11,610 bases of DNA from Candidatus Wolfebacteria bacterium CG_4_10_14_0_8_um_filter_39_64 (GTDB lineage: Bacteria; Patescibacteriota; Minisyncoccia; UBA6257; UBA9933): the NCBI GenBank assembly GCA_002784365.1, contig PFKY01000049.1, positions 1 to 11,610 on the forward strand. The letters are read 5' to 3'. The position numbers were made by a program, and so were the translations under genes. Position 1 is the first letter of the stretch. Each line of letters begins with the position of its first letter. Shown here piece after piece: positions 6,194 to 11,610 of this stretch. Under the pieces are notes generated by a model. It searched no databases. It saw only the letters and a list, made by a program, of their open reading frames with translations, and had not been told where the DNA came from.

Positions 6194-7609
6194 ATGAAGA
6201 TTAACCCATATATTTTCCGCGGTTATGACTTGCGCGGCATAGTTGATAAAGACTTAAATCCCGAAATAGTGGAACATTTGGGGAAAGCATACGGGACTTT
6301 TTTAATCAAAAGAGGAATTAAAAAGGCGGCGGTGGGCTATGATTGCCGCTTAAGCAGTGAATCTTACAGCGAGGCGATAATAAGGGGACTATTGGCTACC
6401 GGTGTTGATGTTATTGATATCGGCTTGGCTTTGGCTGGCAATGTCTATTGGGCGCAGTATTACTTTAAAGCGCCGGGTTGCGTTTTGACTTCCGGCTCTC
6501 ATAATCCAGCTAATTATAACGGATTTAAATTTGGCACGGGTTTTTCCGCCACCATGGTGGCTGACGAAATTCAGGAATTGCGCCAAATAGCCGAAAAAGG
6601 TGAATTTAACCAAGGCGAGGGCGAGTTAGAGAAAAAAGATATCAAAGAAGAATATTTTAACGATTTAATTAAAAGATTTTCTGTGCCTTTTAATTTTAAA
6701 GTAGTAGTTGACCCCAGTCATTCTACTCCTGGTGCTTTTGTACCTGAGCTTTTGAAAAAAGCCGGCTGTCAGGTAATTTGCAACAATTGCGAACTTGATG
6801 GGACTTTTCCCATTGGCACACCTGACCCAACCGAGAAAAAAATAGCGGAAAGATTGGTGAAAAAAATCTTAGAAGAAAAAGCCGACTTAGGCTTCTCTTA
6901 TGATTCTGATGGAGACCGCCTTGGCGCGGTTGACGATAAAGGCAATATTTTATGGAACGATATTTTAGTAGCGCTTTTCGCCGCTGACGCTTTGGAGCGA
7001 AATCCCGGAACAAAAATTGTCTTTAATACTCTATGTTCCAAAGTTGTCCAGGATGCGATTCGGCTGAAAAGGGGTCAAGCAGTTATGTGGCGGACTGGCC
7101 ATTCCTTCATCAAAGCCAAAGCCCAGCAGGAAAAAGCGGTTTTTGCCGGCGAGCTGTCCGGTCATTTTTACTTTTTGGATAAATTCTATCCTCATGATGA
7201 CGGCTGCTATTCCACTTTGGCACTTCTTAGTTATTTATCCCGCACAAAAAAAACGCTCTCCCAGGCCGTGGCTGATTTGCCTCAATATATTTCCAGTCCG
7301 GAAATTAAGATTGGCTGTCCTGATGAATTAAAAGTCGGGTTGATGGAGAAAATCGCCGATAAATTGCGTCAGGATTTTTCCCGAGCAGAAATTATTGACG
7401 ATGAAAGAGCCGGCGACGGTGTACGTCTGGAAACAAAAGACTCAATGTTTATTATCCGTTATTCCCAGAATGGTCCTTATTTAACCATTAAATTTGAAGC
7501 CCGCGACCAAGAAAAATATAATCAACTGAAGAATTATATTAATCAATTACTTCAATCCTACGGCGAAATTGACTGGAGTTTTGGAGTCAATGTTGAGAGT
7601 TTAAGATAA
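6194..7609 (+). CDS. Phosphomannomutase/phosphoglucomutase (alpha-D-phosphohexomutase family)
   Basis: This enzyme interconverts hexose 1- and 6-phosphates, supplying mannose-1-P or glucose-1-P for sugar nucleotides and cell-surface glycans. At 471 aa it matches the usual 450-470. The four family motifs are in order: the phosphoserine loop TSGSHNP (Ser102), the metal loop DSDGDR (237-242), the sugar-recognition loop GELSGH (319-324), and the phosphate-binding loop RYSQNGP (422-428), a variant of the usual RxSNTxP. The N-terminal FRGYDLRGI is also typical. Whether it prefers mannose, glucose or both cannot be told from sequence alone; GELSG is shared by PMM/PGM enzymes. It lies 21 bp after the MBL gene and converges on the minus-strand gene behind it. 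Its TAA stop overlaps the T-run of the opposing terminator. Confidence 0.95.
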   Translation: MKINPYIFRGYDLRGIVDKDLNPEIVEHLGKAYGTFLIKRGIKKAAVGYDCRLSSESYSEAIIRGLLATGVDVIDIGLALAGNVYWAQYYFKAPGCVLTSGSHNPANYNGFKFGTGFSATMVADEIQELRQIAEKGEFNQGEGELEKKDIKEEYFNDLIKRFSVPFNFKVVVDPSHSTPGAFVPELLKKAGCQVICNNCELDGTFPIGTPDPTEKKIAERLVKKILEEKADLGFSYDSDGDRLGAVDDKGNILWNDILVALFAADALERNPGTKIVFNTLCSKVVQDAIRLKRGQAVMWRTGHSFIKAKAQQEKAVFAGELSGHFYFLDKFYPHDDGCYSTLALLSYLSRTKKTLSQAVADLPQYISSPEIKIGCPDELKVGLMEKIADKLRQDFSRAEIIDDERAGDGVRLETKDSMFIIRYSQNGPYLTIKFEARDQEKYNQLKNYINQLLQSYGEIDWSFGVNVESLR

Positions 7610-7649
7610 AAAAGGGCGTTAAGCTGAAAATAAAAGCTTAAACGCCCTT
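7608..7649 (-). terminator. Intrinsic terminator of the minus-strand PgsA-like gene, between convergent genes
   Basis: The arms AAGGGCGTTAAGCT (7612-7625) and AGCTTAAACGCCCTT (7635-7649) pair with one bulged base around a 9-nt loop. On the minus strand the GC-rich stem base is followed by six T (7613-7608), a proper U-tract. On the plus strand the flank is ACGTCTTTG, so it would be weak for the mutase transcript. The minus-strand 5' arm includes the last codons and stop (7638-7640) of that gene, and the T-run covers the stop (7607-7609) of the plus-strand gene. Confidence 0.85.
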
Positions 7650-8243
7650 ACGTCTTTGCCACCTTTGCCAATAACCTTCCAAGCTTTTGATAGCCAAACC
7701 AATAGCCCCAATCAGAAACAAATTGATTAAAACATAAAGAGTGAAAAACAATATTTTTTCAGGAAAATATCGGTCGAGAATTAACAGCAAAAACCAAGCC
7801 AAAACAGCTGCTGCCTGCAAAACCATCTTTGCCTTGCCCCATTTATTTGAAGAGACATCCAATCCTTTTATTGCCCCGAATAGGCCACCACTCAACAAAA
7901 TAAGCTCCAAAGAGATTACCACCGTTACCAAGCCCTCAGTTAACAACTTAAAAGATAAACTAATTTCCAGTCTTGGCCAGTAACACCAAGCTAAAATAAC
8001 AATCACCGGGCAGATAAAAATTTTATCTGCCAAGCGATCTAAAAAAGCACCGATGGCGGTTTCGGCATTAAACCTTCGAGCTGCCCAGCCGTCTAAGGCA
8101 TCAAGAATACCGCAGCCAAGAACAATCAAAAACATTAAAATCAGCTGAGAACTGTAGAGGGCTAAAAATACTAGCCAGGCCGCCAAAATCAGACGGGCAA
8201 CGGTAAAAATATTTGCCAAATTCTTTTTTAAAAGAGCAATCAT
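7638..8243 (-). CDS. pgsA: CDP-alcohol phosphatidyltransferase, PgsA-like (CDP-diacylglycerol-glycerol-3-phosphate 3-phosphatidyltransferase)
   Basis: Members of this membrane family transfer a phosphatidyl group from CDP-diacylglycerol to an alcohol; PgsA uses glycerol-3-phosphate in the route to phosphatidylglycerol. The 201-residue protein carries the complete signature DG-x2-AR-x8-G-x3-D-x3-D: Asp51-Gly52, Ala55-Arg56, Gly65, Asp69, Asp73, with an extra Asp48 just before it. Several hydrophobic segments follow (about 13-47, 76-88, 105-123, 140-157, 164-186). The start NIFTVARLILA resembles the NxxTxxR opening of PgsA. The acceptor alcohol is inferred; a related transferase is possible. 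It stands alone on the minus strand, with its own promoter, a strong ribosome binding site and its own terminator. Confidence 0.88.
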   Translation of the reverse strand: MIALLKKNLANIFTVARLILAAWLVFLALYSSQLILMFLIVLGCGILDALDGWAARRFNAETAIGAFLDRLADKIFICPVIVILAWCYWPRLEISLSFKLLTEGLVTVVISLELILLSGGLFGAIKGLDVSSNKWGKAKMVLQAAAVLAWFLLLILDRYFPEKILFFTLYVLINLFLIGAIGLAIKSLEGYWQRWQRRKGV

Positions 8244-8246
8244 TAG

Positions 8247-8256
8247 CCACCTCCTT
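8247..8256 (-). promoter_or_regulatory. Strong Shine-Dalgarno of the PgsA-like gene
   Basis: On the minus strand AAGGAGGTGG precedes the ATG (8243-8241), with AGGAGG 6 nt from the start codon. It fixes the start and is the only textbook Shine-Dalgarno I found before a gene in the window. Confidence 0.85.
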
Positions 8257-8275
8257 ATAGACAGAATTTCTTCAA

Positions 8276-8304
8276 ATTAAACACCTCTTTTCGTAAAAAG
8301 TCAA
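8276..8304 (-). promoter_or_regulatory. Sigma70-type promoter of the PgsA-like gene
   Basis: Read on the minus strand, TTGACT (8304-8299) is followed after exactly 17 bp by TTTAAT (8281-8276). Transcription would start near 8269, leaving a leader of about 25 nt that holds the Shine-Dalgarno. Confidence 0.65.
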
Positions 8305-8315
8305 ACTTTAATTCG

Positions 8316-8344
8316 TTGATTCTTATTTGAAAGTGTTTTAAAAT
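8316..8344 (+). promoter_or_regulatory. Sigma70-type promoter of ftsK
   Basis: TTGATT (8316-8321), a 17-bp spacer, then TAAAAT (8339-8344). Transcription would start near 8351, about 12 nt before the ATG. A second choice, TTGAAA (8327-8332), 19 bp, TATAGA (8352-8357), would give a leaderless mRNA. The -35 boxes of the two divergent promoters are 11 bp apart. The 119-bp gap 8244-8362 holds nothing else that I can see. Confidence 0.55.
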
Positions 8345-8362
8345 TAAGAATTATAGATAAAA

Positions 8363-10465
8363 ATGTCAAAGAAGAATCATAGGAAGAAATATAGAGAGAA
8401 ATGGTTTGAGGAAAAACCCAAAGAGCCCCGGCTTCATCCAGAGACCAAAAAAAGCATCTGGGCCATAGTTTTTTTGGGCATTGCCGCAGTTCTGATTTTG
8501 GCCAGTTTTAAGAGCGCTGGACCATTCGGCAATTTCCTCTATCTTTTTTTCGAGAAACTTTTCGGCCGGGGCTATTATCTTTTGCCGGCGATTTTTCTGG
8601 TCTTAGCCGGCGTGTTTTTGACTTCCGAGCGCCAGCGAATTTACCAAATCACTTTTTTAGGAGCCGGACTTTTCACTTTGGCGGGCTTGGGTTTAATTGA
8701 CATTATTTTCCCCGACAGAGGCGGATGGGTTGGTCGTATTGTTGGATTTTTAGAAATCCCTTTTGGTTATACAGCTTCAATCATCATTGTTATTATTGTC
8801 ATTATCATTTCTTTTCTTGTCACCCTTAATTTGCCCATTAAAATAAAAAAGCCGCAAAAAGCCCTTGAAGTAACCGAGCCATTAAAGGTGAGCGAAGTGG
8901 TTGGCAGTCCGGTTTCGGTTGCCGAACCGACACAAACAAAAGCCGAGAGTAAAGCCGAGGAAATTCAAGAGAAAATTCAGGAAAAAATTGCCAGGTTTTC
9001 AAACAGACCAAAAACAGTGGCTCTAAAAACTCTCAAGGGCTATGTGGCTCCGCCTTTGGGTTTGCTGAGATCCTCTATTGAAAAGCCAACAGCAGGTGAT
9101 TTGCGGGCTAATGCTAATATTATTAAAAGAACCCTGGAGAGTTTTGGCATTCCGGTGGAAATGGGAGAAATCAATATTGGGCCAAAAGTAACGCGCTACA
9201 CCTTAAAACCAGCTGAAGGCATTAAACTTTCGCGCATTACGGCTTTAAATCAGGATTTGTCTTTGGCTTTGGCCAGCCATCCAATCAGAATTGAGGCGCC
9301 GATTCCCGGCAAATCTTTGGTTGGTATTGAGGTACCGAATAAAGCCAGCGCCTTGGTCAGATTGGGCAGTTTAATGGCTTATCCGGAATTTTCCAGTGCC
9401 GGTCTCTTGGGCTTTGTTTTGGGCCGGGATGTCAACGGCGAGCCGATTTTTACCGATATTGATAAGATGCCGCACATGCTGATTGCCGGCTCAACCGGTT
9501 CTGGCAAATCAATAATGATTCATTCGCTTTTAATTTCCTTGCTCTATAAAAATTCACCAGCCACGCTTCGTTTAATTCTGATTGACCCTAAGCGGGTAGA
9601 ACTTTCTATTTATAACAATCTTCCTCACCTTGTTTCTCCGGTAATTACCGAATCTAAAAAAGCCTTGGCAGTTTTCCGCTGGGCCATCGAAGAAATGGAG
9701 CGTCGCTACGAACTATTGCTTCAAGCCGGTTCAAGAGACATTCAAAGTTATAATAAAAAATATCCTGAGGAGCCCCTGCCTTACATATTAATCGTAGTTG
9801 ATGAATTGGCTGATTTGATGTTTTCTTACGGAAGAGACGTGGAGGGATCGGTGGTTCGTTTGGCTCAGATGGCCAGAGCCACCGGGCTTCATCTGATTCT
9901 TTCCACTCAGCGGCCATCGGTTGAGGTAGTGACCGGCTTGATTAAGGCCAATATCACTTGCCGGGTGGCCCTGCAGCTGCCCTCTCAGGTTGATTCCCGA
10001 ACTGTTTTAGACAGCGCCGGCGCGGAAAAGTTATTGGGCGGCGGCGATATGCTTTTTGTTTCATCTGAATCTTCCAAGCCGAAAAGAATTCAAGGCGCTT
10101 ACATTCCCGAAGAGGAAGTCAGAAAGGTGACTGATTTTATTAGAGAAAATAATAAGGATTTTTGGGAACAGGGAGAGCAATTGGTTTTTGAAAACGGGGT
10201 TTCTCCGGTGGGTCCGATTTCTGAAGATGGCTTGGATAAATATTCTGGCGACGAAGAAGACGAACTGTACGAAGAAGCGGTTAGGGTGGTTTCCGAGGCC
10301 AAAAAAGCTTCTGCTTCATTGCTCCAGCGCCGACTGAAGGTCGGCTATGCCCGGGCCGCTCGATTACTTGATATAATGGAAGCCAGAGGAGTAGTTGGTC
10401 CCGGCGAAGGCGCCAAACCCAGAGAGGTTTTTATTAAAGAAACGACTAATAATTATGGCGGATAA
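8363..10465 (+). CDS. ftsK: FtsK/SpoIIIE-family DNA translocase
   Basis: This is an ATP-driven double-stranded DNA pump at the division septum that clears chromosome ends and helps resolve dimers. Order in the 700-aa protein: basic N-terminus (1-30); four membrane segments (about 31-50, 70-88, 95-115, 134-157); a short linker (about 160-240) with an IQEK repeat; the alpha/beta motor with KPTAGDLRANANIIKRTLE; Walker A GSTGSGKS (376-383); Walker B ILIVVDEL (475-482) and LSTQRPS (513-519); and a C-terminal gamma winged-helix domain (about 630-690, ASLLQRRLKVGYARAARLL), which in the family reads KOPS-type polarity sequences. All catalytic motifs are intact. The start is the first ATG after the divergent promoter; no Shine-Dalgarno is seen. 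The last 11 bp overlap the next gene. Confidence 0.97.
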   Translation: MSKKNHRKKYREKWFEEKPKEPRLHPETKKSIWAIVFLGIAAVLILASFKSAGPFGNFLYLFFEKLFGRGYYLLPAIFLVLAGVFLTSERQRIYQITFLGAGLFTLAGLGLIDIIFPDRGGWVGRIVGFLEIPFGYTASIIIVIIVIIISFLVTLNLPIKIKKPQKALEVTEPLKVSEVVGSPVSVAEPTQTKAESKAEEIQEKIQEKIARFSNRPKTVALKTLKGYVAPPLGLLRSSIEKPTAGDLRANANIIKRTLESFGIPVEMGEINIGPKVTRYTLKPAEGIKLSRITALNQDLSLALASHPIRIEAPIPGKSLVGIEVPNKASALVRLGSLMAYPEFSSAGLLGFVLGRDVNGEPIFTDIDKMPHMLIAGSTGSGKSIMIHSLLISLLYKNSPATLRLILIDPKRVELSIYNNLPHLVSPVITESKKALAVFRWAIEEMERRYELLLQAGSRDIQSYNKKYPEEPLPYILIVVDELADLMFSYGRDVEGSVVRLAQMARATGLHLILSTQRPSVEVVTGLIKANITCRVALQLPSQVDSRTVLDSAGAEKLLGGGDMLFVSSESSKPKRIQGAYIPEEEVRKVTDFIRENNKDFWEQGEQLVFENGVSPVGPISEDGLDKYSGDEEDELYEEAVRVVSEAKKASASLLQRRLKVGYARAARLLDIMEARGVVGPGEGAKPREVFIKETTNNYGG

Positions 10466-11135
10466 TCAAACAAAAAATTCAAAATTTTTTGACGAGGGAA
10501 AAAATTTAAGCGAACTTTTTAATGAAGCAATGAATCTTCGGGGCTTGGATGTGAAAAAATTATCTGAATTGACCGATATCCCAGTCCACTATTTAGCGGC
10601 CCTAAGCGATGGCGACCTTGCAAAACTTCCGGCTGTTCCTTATGTCCGGGGCTATTTGATAAAAACCGCTGAAGCCTTGAGAGTAGATGCCGACTTGCTT
10701 TTAAGGGCCTATAAACAAGAAGTTTTATTTAGGGCATTAAAAACCTCAGGGCCAGAAGATAAATTACCGTCTAACCGCTTTACTCTCGGGACTCCTTCTC
10801 GTAGAAGAACCTTTATTGTAATCGGTATTATATTGATTTTGGTTGTTGTCTATTTTATCTGGCAAATCGACAATTTTTTAGGAACTCCAAAAATCCAAAT
10901 TTTCAGCCCGGCCGCCGATAATCTTATCGTTAATAGCCCCTCAATTAAGCTATCAGGAGAAGTTAATTCCAAGGATAAATTAACCGTTAATGGTGAGGAA
11001 ATTTTGGTGGAAAAAAATGGACAATTTCAAAAAGATTTTTCCCTTCAGCCGGGCATTAACACGATTGAATTTAAAGCAAAAAGATTTTTAGGTAAGGAAG
11101 TAAAGGTGATAAGGCAGGTGATATACCAACCGTAA
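10455..11135 (+). CDS. RodZ-like protein: cytoplasmic HTH, one membrane helix, extracytoplasmic Ig-like domain
   Basis: This 226-aa protein has an N-terminal helix-turn-helix of the RodZ/HTH_25 type (about 17-85: LSELFNEAMNLRGLDVKKL, IPVHYLAALSDGDLAKLP, YVRGYLIKTAEALRVD). A basic stop-transfer stretch (SRRR, 115-118) follows, then one membrane helix (about 119-137). The C-terminal beta-sandwich-like domain (about 145-226) has SPSIKLSGEV, LTVNGEEI and LQPGINTIEFKAK. RodZ links the MreB cytoskeleton to the cell wall in rod-shaped bacteria; no mreB is in view, so that job is only a possibility. I chose the ATG at 10455, which overlaps the end of ftsK by 11 bp. The frame is open further left to a TTG at 10395, but those residues are just ftsK read in another frame. 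Coupling to ftsK suggests a shared role in division or envelope. Confidence 0.82.
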   Translation: MADNQTKNSKFFDEGKNLSELFNEAMNLRGLDVKKLSELTDIPVHYLAALSDGDLAKLPAVPYVRGYLIKTAEALRVDADLLLRAYKQEVLFRALKTSGPEDKLPSNRFTLGTPSRRRTFIVIGIILILVVVYFIWQIDNFLGTPKIQIFSPAADNLIVNSPSIKLSGEVNSKDKLTVNGEEILVEKNGQFQKDFSLQPGINTIEFKAKRFLGKEVKVIRQVIYQP

Positions 11136-11136
11136 A

Positions 11137-11165
11137 CCCCGTTAGAAATAATATTTCTAACGGGG
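11137..11165. terminator. Perfect 13-bp palindrome after the RodZ-like gene, probable terminator or attenuator
   Basis: CCCCGTTAGAAAT (11137-11149) pairs perfectly with ATTTCTAACGGGG (11153-11165) around AAT. It begins one base after the stop codon. The plus-strand flank is TAAATTGACC, not a T-run, and the minus-strand flank has only TTT, so it does not fit the classic intrinsic terminator. The three-base loop may open to five or more by losing the closing A-T pair(s). It separates the ftsK operon from the PAP2 gene. Confidence 0.5.
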
Positions 11166-11176
11166 TAAATTGACCA

Positions 11177-11610
11177 ATGACTATTGACCAAATAATTTTT
11201 CAGGCGATTAACGACTTAGTCCACAAGCACTGGCTTCTGGATTGGCTGGGAATTTTTTTAGCCAGTTATCTTAATTATTTTTTAATTCTCATCGCTATTT
11301 TTCTTTTGATAAAAGAAAAAAATCGGCGGCAGCGAATTTATTTTTTTTGTTTAGCGGCTCTTTCCGTAATTTTAGCCCGTGGTATTATTACGGAAATAAT
11401 CAGACTTTTCTATTATCGGCCAAGGCCATTTTTAGTTTTACAAATTCAGCCGTTGGTCAATCATGATATAACGGCTTCTTTCCCTTCGGGCCATGCCACA
11501 GCTTATTTTGCCTTAGCTTTGGCGATTTTTTATTTTAATAGAAAATGGGGCTGGCGGTGTTTAATTTTGGCTTTGCTGATAGGTTTAGCTCGGATTTTTG
11601 TCGGTCTTCA
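11177..11610 (+). CDS. PAP2-family membrane phosphatase, C-terminus outside the window
   Basis: The frame is open from the ATG at 11177 to the right edge (144 full codons plus two bases). The protein is mostly hydrophobic with several membrane segments. It carries the three PAP2 phosphatase motifs: R-x6-RP in RLFYYRPRP, PSGHAT, and the start of the third motif, ARIFVGLH, where many members have SRxxxxxHxxxD; the His codon is cut by the window end. Members remove phosphate from lipid phosphates; bacterial ones often act on undecaprenyl pyrophosphate, the carrier for wall and surface glycan synthesis, or on phosphatidylglycerol phosphate. The latter would complement the PgsA-like gene, but the substrate cannot be fixed from sequence. 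There is no Shine-Dalgarno; a TAAATT hexamer (11166-11171) lies 5 nt before the ATG. Confidence 0.88.
   Translation, partial: MTIDQIIFQAINDLVHKHWLLDWLGIFLASYLNYFLILIAIFLLIKEKNRRQRIYFFCLAALSVILARGIITEIIRLFYYRPRPFLVLQIQPLVNHDITASFPSGHATAYFALALAIFYFNRKWGWRCLILALLIGLARIFVGL

Noticed and set aside
7741..7983. Plus-strand open frame inside the PgsA-like gene
   Set aside because: It lies wholly opposite a gene with a complete catalytic signature, promoter, Shine-Dalgarno and terminator.
8963..8986. 12-bp tandem repeat in ftsK encoding IQEK twice
   Set aside because: Two imperfect copies in a variable charged linker are common in FtsK and need no special explanation.
10395..10454. TTG at 10395 as the start of the RodZ-like gene
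   Set aside because: The extra 20 residues are ftsK coding sequence in another frame and do not resemble the family; the ATG at 10455 directly precedes the HTH region.
1..11610. CRISPR array, tRNA, rRNA, insertion sequence or defence cluster
   Set aside because: No spaced direct repeats of suitable length, no cloverleaf or rRNA-like segments, and no transposase or defence-type genes were seen.

Overview
The window looks like a stretch of a Candidate Phyla Radiation (Patescibacteria, probably Parcubacteria-like) chromosome. This rests on compact, tightly packed or overlapping housekeeping genes, an AT-rich composition, near absence of Shine-Dalgarno sites, an EF-P with an atypical tip loop, a competence protein split into two genes, and an EndoQ-type repair nuclease. 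TAA, TAG and TGA all serve as stops, so this is not one of the lineages that reassign UGA. The lineage assignment is inference from gene style, not from a marker phylogeny.

Layout, left to right. (1) Bases 1-2213: 5'-truncated gene for an endonuclease Q-like PHP-fold DNA repair nuclease, interrupted by a 366-residue intein carrying a LAGLIDADG homing endonuclease (375-1472). (2) 2226-2795 elongation factor P, overlapping by 26 bp with 2770-3897 mnmA (tRNA 2-thiouridylase). Both are translation-fidelity genes. mnmA carries two in-frame blocks of 7-base tandem repeats. (3) 3901-5334 and 5321-6172: a ComEC/Rec2 DNA-uptake channel split into a membrane half and a metallo-beta-lactamase half, overlapping by 14 bp. 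(4) 6194-7609 phosphomannomutase/phosphoglucomutase. (5) 7638-8243 on the minus strand, a CDP-alcohol phosphatidyltransferase (PgsA-like), convergent with the mutase and sharing a terminator hairpin with it. (6) A 119-bp divergent promoter region (8244-8362) with two back-to-back sigma70-type promoters. (7) 8363-10465 FtsK/SpoIIIE DNA translocase, overlapping by 11 bp with 10455-11135, a RodZ-like HTH-membrane-Ig protein. (8) A perfect 13-bp palindrome (11137-11165), then a PAP2-family phosphatase (11177 to the right edge, truncated).

Functionally the window mixes DNA repair (EndoQ), DNA uptake (ComEC pair), chromosome segregation and cell envelope (FtsK, RodZ-like, PgsA-like, PAP2, mutase for activated sugars) and translation (EF-P, MnmA). 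No CRISPR array, tRNA, rRNA, insertion sequence or defence island is visible, and I see no convincing wholly new multi-gene system. The most interesting signals are the intein in EndoQ; several different short-period repeat blocks inserted in frame into conserved enzymes; and a recurring TATAAT-like hexamer exactly 7 nt before start codons, which suggests leaderless transcription, against a single gene with a textbook Shine-Dalgarno.
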